Positions 27,112 through 37,540 of a stretch of 64,000 nt of DNA are shown piece by piece. Every line of letters begins with the position of its first letter. Position 1 is the first letter of the stretch. The position numbers and the translations under genes are program-made. This stretch comes from CAVQUE01 sp046290435 (GTDB lineage Bacteria; Actinomycetota; Acidimicrobiia; Acidimicrobiales; UBA8592). Location: positions 75,338 through 139,337 of the forward strand of contig JBKAGO010000040.1 in the NCBI GenBank assembly GCA_046290435.1. The letters run 5' to 3'. Under the pieces are notes generated by a model. The model was not told the DNA's origin and did no database searches. It saw nothing but the letters and a program-made list of their open reading frames with translations.

Positions 27112-28191
27112 TCAGGCCGTGATCTCGGCGAGCGTGGCGAGGAAGCGGTCGTTCTCGGCAGGGCTGCCGATGGTCACCCGGATGCCCTCGCCGGTGAAGG
27201 GTCGGGTCACCACGCCACGTCGTTCGAGCGCCAGGTAGACGTCGTCGGTCGAGGCCCCGAACGGCAGGTACACGAAGTTGGCCTGTGCGTCGGGGAGCTC
27301 CCACCCCGACGACTGCAGCGCCGCGACCACCCGGGCGCGCTCGCCGAGCACCGCGCCCACACGGGCGGCGATCTCGGCGCCGGCCTCGAGGGTCGCGAGC
27401 GCCGCGGCCTGGGCGACGGCGTTGACGGCGAAGGGCGCCAGCGTCTTGTCGACGTCGGCGATGAGCTCGGGATGGCCGATGGCGTAGCCGAAGCGGAGCC
27501 CGGCCAGGCCCTGAGCTTTCGACAGGGTCCGGGTGACCACCACGTTCGGATACGCCGGGACGAGGTCGAGGACCGGGTCGCCGAAGGCCGGATCGACGAA
27601 CTCGCGGTAGGCCTCGTCGACGACGACCACGACGTCGTCGCCGACGGCCTCGACGAGCGCGCCGATGGCCTTGGTGGAGACCGCCGTGCCCGTGGGGTTG
27701 TTCGGCGTGGCGAGCAGGACGAGCTTGGTGGCGTCGGTGACGGCCGCGGCCACCGCATCGAGATCGAAGGCGTGATCGACGAGGTCGACGGTGACCGCCG
27801 TCGCTCCCATGAGCTGGGTGTAGACGGGGTACGCCTCGAACGAGCGCCACGGGTAGACCACGTGGTCGCCAGGGTCGACATAGGTGAGGAAGAGCTGCTG
27901 GAGCAGCCCGACCGATCCACAACCCACGGTGACGGATTCGGCGGCGACACCGAGCGTGTCGGCGAGGCGCTCGCGCACGGCGGTGGCCCGATGATCGGCG
28001 TAGCGGTTGGAACCGGCGATCGCCGCCGCGGCGGCCTCGACGATCGATGGCAGCGGCGGCCAGGGATTCTCGTTGGACGCCAACTTGATGGCGTCGACGA
28101 TGCCGTGTTCGGCCTCGGCCTGCGCTGCGCCCTTGCCGGGTCGATACGCCGGCAGGTTCTGCACCGCCGGGCGGGGACGGCCGATGCTCAT
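27112..28191 (-). CDS. Histidinol-phosphate / aromatic amino-acid aminotransferase
   Basis: The 359-residue class I/II aminotransferase has NNPTG at 164-168, the PLP-contacting D192 in VDEAYREF and the PLP lysine K225 in TLSKAQGLAGLRFGYA. The LASNENPWPPLP start is that of HisC-type enzymes. It overlaps aroQ by ATGA, and no histidine gene is near, so a role in aromatic amino-acid synthesis (like actinobacterial Pat) is at least as likely as histidinol-phosphate transamination. The two cannot be separated from sequence here. Confidence 0.87.
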   Translation of the reverse strand: MSIGRPRPAVQNLPAYRPGKGAAQAEAEHGIVDAIKLASNENPWPPLPSIVEAAAAAIAGSNRYADHRATAVRERLADTLGVAAESVTVGCGSVGLLQQLFLTYVDPGDHVVYPWRSFEAYPVYTQLMGATAVTVDLVDHAFDLDAVAAAVTDATKLVLLATPNNPTGTAVSTKAIGALVEAVGDDVVVVVDEAYREFVDPAFGDPVLDLVPAYPNVVVTRTLSKAQGLAGLRFGYAIGHPELIADVDKTLAPFAVNAVAQAAALATLEAGAEIAARVGAVLGERARVVAALQSSGWELPDAQANFVYLPFGASTDDVYLALERRGVVTRPFTGEGIRVTIGSPAENDRFLATLAEITA

Positions 28192-28631
28192 GGCCGGTCG
28201 AGGTGCGCCAGCAGCGCGTCGACCGCGAGGCGATAGCCGACGGGGCCGAAGCCGCCGATGGTGCCGAGGCAGACGGCGCTGACGAGCGATCGGTGCCGGA
28301 AGCGCTCGCGGGCGTGGACATTGGAGAGGTGCACCTCGACCACCGGCACGTCGACCGCGGCGATGGCATCGCGCAACGCGACGCTGGTGTGGGTGTAGCC
28401 CCCGGGGTTGAGGACGATCCCGTCGGCCCAGGTGCGGGCGTCGTGGATGGCGTCGATGAGGCCGCCCTCGGCGTTGGACTGGGCGTCGCGGATCTCGACC
28501 CGGTGGGCGTCGAGGGCGTTGCGGAGCTCGCCGATGATGTCGGCGAGGCTGGCGGCGCCGTAGACCGACGGCTCGCGTTCGCCCAGCAGGTTGAGGTTCG
28601 GTCCGTTGAGGATCAGGATCGATCGCGTCAC
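28188..28631 (-). CDS. aroQ: Type II 3-dehydroquinate dehydratase
   Basis: The 147-residue protein carries the complete type II signature: ILNGPNLNLLGEREPSVYG with the catalytic Arg18 and Tyr24, LNPGGYTHTSVALRDA, and VEVHLSNVHARERFRHRS. It dehydrates 3-dehydroquinate to 3-dehydroshikimate in the shikimate pathway. The GTG at 28631 lies 7 bases after TAGCCT (28639-28644, minus strand), so it probably starts a leaderless mRNA that also carries the aminotransferase gene. That spacing and the family N-terminus decide the start. Confidence 0.95.
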   Translation of the reverse strand: MTRSILILNGPNLNLLGEREPSVYGAASLADIIGELRNALDAHRVEIRDAQSNAEGGLIDAIHDARTWADGIVLNPGGYTHTSVALRDAIAAVDVPVVEVHLSNVHARERFRHRSLVSAVCLGTIGGFGPVGYRLAVDALLAHLDRP

Positions 28632-28638
28632 AGGCCGC

Positions 28639-28644
28639 AGGCTA
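28639..28644 (-). promoter_or_regulatory. -10 element (TAGCCT) of the aroQ operon
   Basis: TAGCCT is followed by 7 bases and the aroQ GTG, the recurrent leaderless layout of this window. Confidence 0.55.
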
Positions 28645-28762
28645 ACGGCGATCGACCGACCGGAGCCGGACCGCCGGGGTGAGCGGCGGCAGCGCGGTCG
28701 CGAGCGGCCTCGGCGGCGGGGCCTCGGCGGTGGGGGGCACGGGCTGGGTACGATCGGCGACG

Positions 28763-30208
28763 GTGGTCGTCCCCGAGGCATACCGGTCCCGTGTGGCCGT
28801 GGTCTACATCCTGAGTCTGTTCATCCAGATCATGGACACGACGATCGTCAACATCGCCGTCCCCACCCTGGCCGACGAGTTCGGTGTCGACTCCACCGAC
28901 GTCGAGTGGGCGATCATCGGGTTCGCGCTGGCGCTCGCCGCGGTCATCCCGATCGCCGGCTGGTTGGGTGACCGGTTCGGGACCCGTCGTGTCTTCCTCT
29001 TCGCCGTAGCGGGCTTCGTGGCTTCCTCGATGCTGTGTGGCGCCGCGCAGACCCTCGACCAGCTGATCGCGGCCCGGGTGTTCCAGGGACTGTTCGCCGG
29101 GCTGATCACCCCGATCGGCTCGGCGATGCTGTTCCGTGCCTACCCCCTGGAGGAGCGGGCCAAGGCCTCGGCCGCCGTGGTCGGCGTGGCGGTGATCGCC
29201 CCGGCGATCGGACCGGTCCTGGGCGGGGTCATCATCGAGACGCTGTCGTGGCGGTGGATCTTCTTCGTCAACATCCCCGTCGGTGGCGCGGCGCTGGCGC
29301 TGGGCATCTCCTGGTTGCGCGAGGAGGTCGTCGGCGTCACCGGCGGCGTGGACTGGGTCGGGCTCGTGCTGTCGTCGGCGGGCCTCGGCCTGCTGCTGGT
29401 CGGGGTCTCCGAAGGCCCGTCGCAGGGGTGGGACTCGCCGTGGGTGGTCGGCGCCCTGGTGGTGGGCGCACTGTCGCTGGTGGCGCTCGTGGTGGTCGAG
29501 ACCCGCATCGAACATCCCGTGCTGGCGCTGCGCCTGTTCGGCGACCGGCTGTTCCGCGCCATCAACCTGACGTCGTTCCCGGCATACATGGGCTTCTTCA
29601 GCCTCATCTTCCTGCTGCCCATCTTCTTGCAGCAGGTGGGCGAGCACTCGGCGCTCGTCACCGGGCTCACCCTGCTGGGCCAGCCGATCGGCATCATCAT
29701 CAGCTCCCAGGTCGCCGGCAAGTGGTTGTACGGACGGTTCGGGCCGCGGCCGCTGCTGCTGGCGGGGCTGGCCGCGTCGCTGGTGGTGGGCCTGTGGTTC
29801 GTCACCGTCGACGAGACGACCCACCTGGGTGCGATCGCGGCGGTCATGTTCCTGCGGGGCCTGGCCATGGGCATGGTGTTCATCCCGATCCAGACCGCCA
29901 CCTACGCCACCATCTCGTTGCCGGACATGGGGCGGGCGACGTCGCTGTTCAACACCCAGCGCCAGGCCGCAGTGGGCGCCGGCGTGGCCGTGGTGGCCAC
30001 GGTGCTGTCGGCGCTGGTGACCTCGGTCGACCCGCCGGCCGAGGGGGGCGCCCCCACCGCCGACCGGGTGGCGGCATTCCACGCCGCGTTCGGTGTCAGC
30101 GCCGGGCTGTTCGCCCTCGCGGCGGTGGCGGCGTGGTTCATCGTCAACGAGGACGCCCGACCGACCATGAACCGGATCGCGGCCCCCACAGGGGCGCATG
30201 ACCGGTGA
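28763..30208 (+). CDS. MFS drug:H+ antiporter, DHA2/EmrB type (14 TM)
   Basis: The protein of 481 residues starts close to its first membrane helix (VAVVYILSLFIQIMDTTIVN). IQIMDTTIVNIAVPTLA and WLGDRFGTRRVFL are the TM1 and loop 2-3 signatures of DHA2 multidrug exporters, and about 14 hydrophobic segments follow. GTG at 28763 is chosen because TACGAT lies 8 bases upstream and because the longer GTG at 28679 adds a Gly/Ser-rich tail unlike the family. It is divergent from aroQ. The exported compound is unknown. Confidence 0.85.
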   Translation: MVVPEAYRSRVAVVYILSLFIQIMDTTIVNIAVPTLADEFGVDSTDVEWAIIGFALALAAVIPIAGWLGDRFGTRRVFLFAVAGFVASSMLCGAAQTLDQLIAARVFQGLFAGLITPIGSAMLFRAYPLEERAKASAAVVGVAVIAPAIGPVLGGVIIETLSWRWIFFVNIPVGGAALALGISWLREEVVGVTGGVDWVGLVLSSAGLGLLLVGVSEGPSQGWDSPWVVGALVVGALSLVALVVVETRIEHPVLALRLFGDRLFRAINLTSFPAYMGFFSLIFLLPIFLQQVGEHSALVTGLTLLGQPIGIIISSQVAGKWLYGRFGPRPLLLAGLAASLVVGLWFVTVDETTHLGAIAAVMFLRGLAMGMVFIPIQTATYATISLPDMGRATSLFNTQRQAAVGAGVAVVATVLSALVTSVDPPAEGGAPTADRVAAFHAAFGVSAGLFALAAVAAWFIVNEDARPTMNRIAAPTGAHDR

Positions 30209-30219
30209 GCGTCGGCCGG

Positions 30220-30225
30220 TACCCT
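30220..30225 (+). promoter_or_regulatory. -10 element (TACCCT) of purU
   Basis: TACCCT is followed by 8 bases and the purU ATG at 30234, supporting that start over the upstream ATG at 30198. Confidence 0.45.
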
Positions 30226-30233
30226 CCCGCGCC

Positions 30234-31079
30234 ATGACGACACGTCATGTCCTCACCCTGACCTGCCCCGACCGGCCCGGCATCGTCCACGGCGTCTGCA
30301 GCGCGCTGCTCGACGTCGACGCCAACATCGTCGACAACCACCAGTTCGGCGACGCCGACTCGGGCACGTTCTGCATGCGCACCGTGTTCGACGCCGCAGC
30401 CCCCGAAGCGGCCGTCGCCGACGTCGTCGGCGCGGCGCTCACCGGGTTCGGGGGCCACCACACCCTGCGCCGCCTCGACGACCGCCCCCGGGTGATGGTG
30501 ATGGTCTCGAAGTACGACCACTGCCTGGTGGACCTCATCTACCGCTGGGAGACCGGCGCGCTGCCGGTCGAGTTGTCCGTCGTCGTGTCGAACCATCCCG
30601 ACCTCGGCGACCTCGTGCGCGGCCACGGCATCGAGTTCGTGCACCTCCCGGTCACCGCCGCCACGAAGGCCACCCAGGAGGCGGCGGTGCTCGACCTGGT
30701 GCGCGAACGATCCATCGACCTGGTGGTCCTGGCCCGCTACATGCAGATCCTCTCCGACGATCTCTGCCGTCACCTCGAGGGGCGGGCCATCAACATCCAC
30801 CACTCGTTCCTGCCGGGGTTCAAGGGAGCGAAGCCCTACCACCAGGCCCACGAACGGGGCGTGAAGCTGGTCGGGGCCACGGCCCACTTCGTCACCGCGG
30901 ACCTCGACGAGGGCCCGATCATCGAACAGGACGTCGCCCGGGTGACCCACGCCCACCGTGCCGACGAGCTCGTCCGGCTGGGTCAGGACATCGAGCGCAT
31001 GGTGTTGTCGCGGGCGGTGCGTTGGTGGGCCGAGGACCGGGTGCTGCGCGTCGGCGACCGCACCGTGGTGTTCGGCTGA
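30234..31079 (+). CDS. purU: Formyltetrahydrofolate deformylase
   Basis: The 281-residue protein has an N-terminal ACT domain (HVLTLTCPDRPGIVHGVC, residues 5-22 onward) and a C-terminal formyltransferase-fold domain. N187 and H189 (INIHHSFLPGFKGAKPYHQA) and D225 (TADLDEGPIIEQD) are the conserved catalytic residues. It hydrolyses 10-formyl-THF to formate and THF, balancing one-carbon pools. The length equals that of characterized PurU when the ATG at 30234 is used. It follows the MFS gene after 25 bases but seems to have its own start signal. Confidence 0.95.
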   Translation: MTTRHVLTLTCPDRPGIVHGVCSALLDVDANIVDNHQFGDADSGTFCMRTVFDAAAPEAAVADVVGAALTGFGGHHTLRRLDDRPRVMVMVSKYDHCLVDLIYRWETGALPVELSVVVSNHPDLGDLVRGHGIEFVHLPVTAATKATQEAAVLDLVRERSIDLVVLARYMQILSDDLCRHLEGRAINIHHSFLPGFKGAKPYHQAHERGVKLVGATAHFVTADLDEGPIIEQDVARVTHAHRADELVRLGQDIERMVLSRAVRWWAEDRVLRVGDRTVVFG

Positions 31080-31092
31080 GCCCGGATCGGGA

Positions 31093-32154
31093 TCAGTTCG
31101 CCTGCGACGCCGCTGCCGCGGGACGGGCCCGCAACAAGGTGTACGCGAGCAACCCCCCGGGGATGGGCAGCCAGTAGTGCACCATCCGGTAGGCCGCGAT
31201 GCCGAGGAAGACCGGCGAGGTCGCAGCACCGAAGCCGATCAGCACGATGGCAAGGGTGGTCTCGGTGATGCCCAGCGAGCCCGGGGTGATGGGCACCATG
31301 GCCACGACGTTGGCGACGCCGAACGCCACCAGCACCCACAGCGGCGAGACGTCGGCGCCGAAGGCCACGAGGAACACCCACAGCGACGCGGCGTCGGTCA
31401 ACCAGTTGGCCATGGCCCAGCCGGTTGTCCGCACGACGGTACGCGGGTCCGAGCGCAGCTGATCGAGGCGGCCACAGGCCGATGCGATGCCCTCGGCGGC
31501 ACGGTCACGGCCGATGCGCAGCTTGTTGGCCACGGCGACGAGGATGCGGGTGGTGGCGTCGCGACGGCCGTAGAGGCCCCACAGCACGAAGGCGACGATG
31601 GCGAGGAACACCAGCCCGAAGCCGCCGGCCAGGTACAAACCGGACCGCAGCGCCGGTGAGATGCCGCTCAGCGGCGCCGCGATCAGCATCGCCGGCCACA
31701 GGATGACCTGCAGGACCAGCGCCGAGCCGACGGCCTGCACGCCCATGGCGAACGCGATGTCGCCGCGGCCGAGGCCCTCGCGGACCAACAACTTGTAGGC
31801 GACCGCCGCACCGGCGGCCATGCCGAGGGGCGCCACCCGGTTGACGCCGACGGAGCTGACGACGACGCCGAACTGCCGGGCGAGCCGCGGCCGCCCCGTG
31901 CGGGGCAGCAGGTTGCGGGTGACCTGCGCGTAGGCGAGTAGCGCCGCCACGCCCAACGCGGTGCCGAGCAGCACCAGCGGCGGCGAGACGTCGTCGATGC
32001 GATGGAGGACCCTGCCGGTGTCGCCGAGGCGGGGGACGACCAGCCAGTACACCGCAGCTGCGAGCGCGGCGATCTGCACGAGGAGAACGCTGCGTCGACG
32101 TCGGCGACGCGCCACGGGTTGCTCGGCCGTCTCTGTCAGCTCGGCTGTATCCAT
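31093..32154 (-). CDS. YbhN/UPF0104 (LPG synthase TM-like) integral membrane protein
   Basis: The 353-residue protein has an Arg-rich N-terminal tail and about eight hydrophobic segments. VAPLGMAAGAAVAYKLLVREG and MVPITPGSLGITETTLAIVL are typical of the lysylphosphatidylglycerol-synthase transmembrane (UPF0104) family. Such proteins lack a catalytic synthase domain and may take part in lipid flipping; this member's function is unknown. It converges on purU with a 13-base gap. The ATG at 32154 has a GGAG-like site; the longer start adds a non-family tail. Confidence 0.82.
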   Translation of the reverse strand: MDTAELTETAEQPVARRRRRRSVLLVQIAALAAAVYWLVVPRLGDTGRVLHRIDDVSPPLVLLGTALGVAALLAYAQVTRNLLPRTGRPRLARQFGVVVSSVGVNRVAPLGMAAGAAVAYKLLVREGLGRGDIAFAMGVQAVGSALVLQVILWPAMLIAAPLSGISPALRSGLYLAGGFGLVFLAIVAFVLWGLYGRRDATTRILVAVANKLRIGRDRAAEGIASACGRLDQLRSDPRTVVRTTGWAMANWLTDAASLWVFLVAFGADVSPLWVLVAFGVANVVAMVPITPGSLGITETTLAIVLIGFGAATSPVFLGIAAYRMVHYWLPIPGGLLAYTLLRARPAAAASQAN

Positions 32155-32346
32155 GATTGCTCCAACCGCCGACCGGCCGTACACCCCCGGGTGATGCCTC
32201 TGGCGGCACATCCCCATCGGCGGTCAGCCTCCCGACGTTACCAGTGGACCGACCAGACGTCGATGGCACCGATCGGTGACACCGATCCCGTCGGCCTCGA
32301 TGTGCCACCATGCGGGTCGGTCGAAACACATCGAGGGGGATTCGCC

Positions 32347-33210
32347 GTGAAGTTCGGACTGGCGTTCGCGAGCAGTGTGGGGGGTGACCCGGCATCGGCC
32401 ATCGAGCTCTGCCGGCGAGCCGAGGATCTCGGCTTCGAATCGGTGTGGGGCGGCGAACACGTCATCCTGCCCAGCTCGATCGAGTCGCGCTATCCCTACA
32501 CCGCCGACGGCAAGATCCCCGCGACACCCGACACGCCCATCCCGGATCCGCTGATCTGGCTCGCGTACGTCGCCGCAGCGGCACCGACGCTCCGGTTGGG
32601 CACGTGCATCCTGATCCTGCCCCAACGCAACCCGGTGGTCCTCGCGAAGGAGCTCGCCACGCTCGACCACCTCAGCGGCGGGCGGGTCGAGCTCGGCATC
32701 GGCGTCGGTTGGCTCCGCGAGGAGTTCGACGCGTTGGGTGTGCCGTGGGAGCGACGCGGGGCCCGCACCGACGAATATGTCGCCGCGCTGCGGACCCTGT
32801 GGTCGGGGCCCGAGGTCGAGTTCCACGGCGAGTTCGTCGACTTCGACCCCGTCACGTGCAGCCCCCGGCCGCCAGGGGGGACCATCCCGATCATGGTCGG
32901 CGGCGACACCTCGGCCGCCATACGCCGCGCCGCACGTCTCGGCGACTCCTACTATCCGGGCACCGGCGACCTCGACGAGCTCGCCCGCCTGATCGCCGAG
33001 CTTCGTGACGCCACCGAGGCTGCCGGCCGCGACCGTGACGCCGTGGCGGTCAACGCCATGTTCAGCACGCACATGGACGATCCCGCCCGAGGCGTCGAAG
33101 CGCTGGCCGAGCGCGGTGTGGACCGGGCCATGGTGCCGGCCTTCTTCTTCGCCGGACCCGACGGGCTCGATCGCCTCGAAGCCTTCGCCGGCGCGGCAGG
33201 CATCGGCTGA
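32347..33210 (+). CDS. LLM-class F420-dependent oxidoreductase
   Basis: The 287-residue protein is a luciferase-like TIM barrel of the TIGR03619-like type: FGLAFASSVGGDPASAIELC, SVWGGEHVILP, GRVELGIGVGWLREEF and a C-terminal IMVGGDTSAAIRRAARLGDSYY. These enzymes usually use F420 for hydride transfer. The GTG at 32347 follows an AGGGGGA ribosome site. It stands alone between the YbhN-like and HU genes, so no substrate can be inferred. Confidence 0.85.
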   Translation: MKFGLAFASSVGGDPASAIELCRRAEDLGFESVWGGEHVILPSSIESRYPYTADGKIPATPDTPIPDPLIWLAYVAAAAPTLRLGTCILILPQRNPVVLAKELATLDHLSGGRVELGIGVGWLREEFDALGVPWERRGARTDEYVAALRTLWSGPEVEFHGEFVDFDPVTCSPRPPGGTIPIMVGGDTSAAIRRAARLGDSYYPGTGDLDELARLIAELRDATEAAGRDRDAVAVNAMFSTHMDDPARGVEALAERGVDRAMVPAFFFAGPDGLDRLEAFAGAAGIG

Positions 33211-33360
33211 ACAGGGTCGATACCCGCCCAGAACGGGCCCTTTCCAGGTGGGAATGTCACAAAAGCCAGTAGAAGTGGGGGGTATCCACCCATCCGGTCG
33301 CGAGTTCTGGTTCTCTTTGGGCCGTCCGGACATCGCCGGAGACATCACAAGGAGCCAACA

Positions 33361-33657
33361 GTGGCAACCAAGGCAGAGACCATCAGCGCCGTCGCGGATC
33401 GCGCCGGAACCGACAAGAAGACCGCCGAAGCCGTGCTGGGCGCCTTCTTCGACCACACCGCCGAGCGTGTCAAGGCAGGCGAGAAGGTGGCGTGGCCGGG
33501 CTTCGGCACGTTCTCGATGACCGAGCGTGCCCCCCGCACCGGTCGCAACCCCCAGACGGGCGAGAAGCTGAAGATCAAGAAGAGCCGTTCGCTGAAGCTG
33601 GCGACCTCGGCTCCGATGAAGACCTGGCTGCTCGGCCGCAGCGGCAAGCGCACCTGA
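33361..33657 (+). CDS. hup: HU-family DNA-binding protein
   Basis: The 98-residue basic protein matches the HU/IHF fold: VADRAGTDKKTAEAVLGAFF, KVAWPGFGTFSM, and the DNA-binding arm motif TGRNPQTGEKLKI. It has no long Lys/Ala-rich tail like mycobacterial HupB. GTG at 33361 follows AGGAG at good spacing. It would bind and bend chromosomal DNA. A strong hairpin terminator follows 21 bases after the stop. Confidence 0.95.
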   Translation: MATKAETISAVADRAGTDKKTAEAVLGAFFDHTAERVKAGEKVAWPGFGTFSMTERAPRTGRNPQTGEKLKIKKSRSLKLATSAPMKTWLLGRSGKRT

Positions 33658-33678
33658 CGCGTTCGCACGTCGACTGCT

Positions 33679-33703
33679 CGGCCCCGGGTTCGACCCGGGG
33701 CCG
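33679..33703 (+). terminator. Hairpin terminator after the HU gene
   Basis: Perfect 11-base GC-rich arms (33679-33689 and 33693-33703) close a 3-base loop just after the HU stop codon. No U-run follows, as is usual in high-GC actinobacteria. Confidence 0.8.
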
Positions 33704-33888
33704 TTGCGCGTCCGGGCTTCGCCACGCTGGGCTCGCACGGACGGCGAGGTCATCGCATTCACGTGCAGCCGACATGAGGTCGGTCCGGCCGCCATGCGAT
33801 GGCGGAGCGAGACCGCCGCCGTCACAGGAGGCTCCACACCGATCGATTGCTGTAGATTCGCCCGCGGTCGGCGAACGGAGGCTACGGG
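33704..33888. other. Intergenic spacer before the ABC exporter genes
   Basis: I see no gene here. TGTAGAT near 33852 could be a -10 element and an ACGGAGG ribosome site lies just before the GTG of the permease gene. Confidence 0.35.
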
Positions 33889-34926
33889 GTGCTGCTGGCA
33901 GCCATACGTGATCTGCAGTACCGCCGTCGTCGGGTTCTGGTCGCCATCGCCGGCGCATCGCTCGTCCTGGGCCTGGGGCTCGTGATGAGCGGCCTGGCGG
34001 CCAGCTTCGGCAACGAGGCCGACCGTACGTTCTCGGTGCTCGCCGCCGACCGCTGGGCCGTACCGCCGAGCGTGTCGGGGCCCTTCGCCGGCTTCACGCC
34101 GATGGCATCTGACGAGGCATTCGCCGCCGTCCGTGGCGGCGAGGCCGGCGGCGTCCTGGTGTCACGCATCAACACCGGCACGTCGCAGGACCCCCGCGAC
34201 GGCGTCCTCGTCGGCGTCGAGCCCGGTCGACCGGGTGCGCCGACGACGACCCGGGCCGGCACGATCCTCTCCGGCGAGGGCCAGGTGGTGGTGAGCACAC
34301 GGTTCGGTTTCGAGCTCGGCCAGGAACTGGTGCTCGACGGCTCCTCCTTCGCGGTGGTCGGCCTCGTCGACGCGTCGTTACTGGCCGGGTCGCCGCTGGT
34401 CATCGTCACCCTCGGCGATGCCCAGCGGCTGGCGGCCAACGGCCTGCCCGTCGTGACATCGCTCGCGCTCGATGCCGACGCCGAGGTGGTCGGCGACCTC
34501 CACGTCCTCGACGCCGCTGCCGCACGCGACGACGCCGTCCGTCCACTCGCCAATGCCGAGCAGACCATCGGCTTCGTCCGGACGCTGCTGTGGCTGGTGG
34601 CGGCGATGATCGTGGGATCGGTGCTGTACCTCAACGCCCTCGAACGCACCGGCGACATCGCCGTGTTCAAGGCCATCGGCGTGTCCGGCCGTTCGGTGGT
34701 GGCGGGCATGTTCCTGCAGGCCCTGATCGTTGCGCTCGCCGCGTCGGCCGCGGCGGCGGTCATCGGGCTCGCGCTGGCACCGGTTTTCCCGCTGCGGGTG
34801 GAGATCCCCGCCGGCGCGCTCGCGGCCCTGCCGGCGGTGGCCCTGGTCGTGTCGTTCCTCGGCGCCCTCGCGGGTGTCCGCCGGGCGGTGCGGATCTCGC
34901 CGGCACTCGCGTTCGGTGGGCCCTGA
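33889..34926 (+). CDS. FtsX/MacB-type ABC transporter permease
   Basis: The 345-residue protein has one N-terminal membrane helix (VLVAIAGASLVLGLGLVMSG), a soluble middle domain, and three C-terminal helices with LERTGDIAVFKAIGVSGR, the loop typical of FtsX/MacB permeases. It forms a unit with the ATPase gene, which starts one base after its stop. Such pairs export or move envelope lipids, peptides or lipoproteins. GTG at 33889 has a GGAGG site. Confidence 0.87.
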   Translation: MLLAAIRDLQYRRRRVLVAIAGASLVLGLGLVMSGLAASFGNEADRTFSVLAADRWAVPPSVSGPFAGFTPMASDEAFAAVRGGEAGGVLVSRINTGTSQDPRDGVLVGVEPGRPGAPTTTRAGTILSGEGQVVVSTRFGFELGQELVLDGSSFAVVGLVDASLLAGSPLVIVTLGDAQRLAANGLPVVTSLALDADAEVVGDLHVLDAAAARDDAVRPLANAEQTIGFVRTLLWLVAAMIVGSVLYLNALERTGDIAVFKAIGVSGRSVVAGMFLQALIVALAASAAAAVIGLALAPVFPLRVEIPAGALAALPAVALVVSFLGALAGVRRAVRISPALAFGGP

Positions 34927-34927
34927 G

Positions 34928-35971
<1,044 letters not shown>

Positions 35972-36003
35972 CGAGCGCAGGGCCCACCGCGCGGACCGGT
36001 TGC

Positions 36004-37431
36004 CTACCAGTTGGTGGCGATGTACTGGGTCTCGCAGAACTCGTAGATGCCCTCGCCGGCGCCTTCGCGACCGAGGCCGGACTGCTTCATGCCGCCGAAG
36101 GGCGCTGCCGGATCGGACAGGCCGCCGCGGTTGAGCCCGACCATGCCGGCCTGGATGCGTTCGCTGGTGCGCAGGCCCTTGGCGAGGTCCTGGGTGTAGA
36201 CGTAGGCGGCCAGGCCCATCTCGGTGTCGTTGGCCCAGTCGATGAGCTGGTCGTGGTCGGTGAAGGGCACCACGGGGGCGACGGGGCCGAAGATCTCGGT
36301 GTGCGCGATGGACGACGCCTGGTCGACGTTGCCGAGCACGGTGGGCTCGTAGAAGAAGCCGGGGCCGTCGACCGCCGACCCGCCCAGTGCGGTGGTGGCG
36401 CCGGCGCCGACGGCGGAGGTGACGAGCTCGTCGATCGTCTCGATGGCGGCGGCGTTGATCATCGGACCGCACGTGACGCCGTCGTCGAAGCCGTTGCCGA
36501 TGCGGATGGCGCCCATGGCCTCGGCGAGCCTGGCCGTGAACTCCTCGGCGATGCCGGCCTCGGCGTAGAAGCGGTTGGCGGCGGTGCAGGTCTCGGCCGA
36601 GTGCCGCATCTTCGCGATCATGGCCCCTTCGACCGCGGCGTCGAGGTCGGCGTCGTCGAACACGATGAAGGGCGCGTTGCCGCCGAGCTCCATGACGGTC
36701 TTGAGGACCCGGTCGGCGCAGCGGCGCAGCAGCACCCGGCCGACCTCGGTCGAGCCGGTGAACGACACCATGCGGGTGGCCCGGTGCTCGGTGGCGGCGT
36801 CGAACCAGTCGCCGGAGCTCTTGGCGGTGACCATGTTGACGAGGCCATCGGGGAAGCCGACCTCGCCGAGCATCTCGCCGAGGCGCAGCGCGGTGAGCGG
36901 CGTCTCCTTCGGAGGCTTGATGACCACGCCGTTGCCGGCGCCGAGCGCAGGCGCGAGCTTGCGGGTGATCATCGCCGCCGGGAAGTTCCAGGGCGTGACC
37001 ATGACCACGACCCCCATCGGCGGGTGGTGGACGAGCATGCGCTTGTCGCCGGCGGGCGCGACGCTCATCGAGCCGTGGATGCGGACGGTCTCCTCTGCGT
37101 TCCAGCGGAAGAAGTCGGCGGCGTAGGCGACCTCGGCGCGCGAGTCGGCCAGGGGCTTGCCGTGTTCGCGGGTGATGAGCTCGGCGAGCTCGTCGGTCTG
37201 GTCGGTCATCTTCTGCCACATGGCGCGCAGGAGCTCGCTGCGGTGGCGGGGCGCGGTGGTGGCCCATTCCTTCTGGGCTGCTGCGGCGGCGTCGCAGGCC
37301 CGGGTGGCGTCGGCGGGCGAGCCGAGCGCGACATCGCAGATGGCCTCGCCGGTGGCGGGATCGATCACGTCGATGCGGTCGCCGTCGGACCCCTGCACCC
37401 ATTCGCCACCGATCAGCAACTCGGTCTTCAT
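36004..37431 (-). CDS. gabD: NAD(P)-dependent succinate-semialdehyde dehydrogenase-like aldehyde dehydrogenase
   Basis: The 475-residue protein has catalytic C282 (SAETCTAANRFYA) and general base E248 (VMELGGNAPFIVFDDAD), with NPW-type VMVTPWNFPAAM and the C-terminal FGGMKQSGLGREG typical of GabD-like enzymes. It should oxidize succinate semialdehyde or a similar aldehyde to the acid. A GGGAGG ribosome site precedes the ATG at 37431. It converges on the ABC ATPase gene and is not near a GABA aminotransferase, so the substrate is uncertain. Confidence 0.88.
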   Translation of the reverse strand: MKTELLIGGEWVQGSDGDRIDVIDPATGEAICDVALGSPADATRACDAAAAAQKEWATTAPRHRSELLRAMWQKMTDQTDELAELITREHGKPLADSRAEVAYAADFFRWNAEETVRIHGSMSVAPAGDKRMLVHHPPMGVVVMVTPWNFPAAMITRKLAPALGAGNGVVIKPPKETPLTALRLGEMLGEVGFPDGLVNMVTAKSSGDWFDAATEHRATRMVSFTGSTEVGRVLLRRCADRVLKTVMELGGNAPFIVFDDADLDAAVEGAMIAKMRHSAETCTAANRFYAEAGIAEEFTARLAEAMGAIRIGNGFDDGVTCGPMINAAAIETIDELVTSAVGAGATTALGGSAVDGPGFFYEPTVLGNVDQASSIAHTEIFGPVAPVVPFTDHDQLIDWANDTEMGLAAYVYTQDLAKGLRTSERIQAGMVGLNRGGLSDPAAPFGGMKQSGLGREGAGEGIYEFCETQYIATNW

Positions 37432-37503
37432 GTCCCTGGACCTCCCGGTCGTCGTGCCGGGCCCAGTCTTACCGGTCGACGACGCAAGTGCACTCGACGG
37501 TGA

Positions 37504-37533
37504 GATATATCTGCTGCTGGTGCTGTATATACT
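37504..37533 (+). promoter_or_regulatory. vapBC promoter/operator with two AT-rich palindromes
   Basis: GATATATC (37504-37511) and GTATATAC (37525-37532) are perfect 8-base palindromes whose centres are 21 bases apart, two helical turns. The second overlaps TATACT (37528-37533), which lies 7 bases before the vapB ATG. A VapBC complex could bind both sites and block the promoter. Confidence 0.55.
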
Positions 37534-37540
37534 CGGGCCC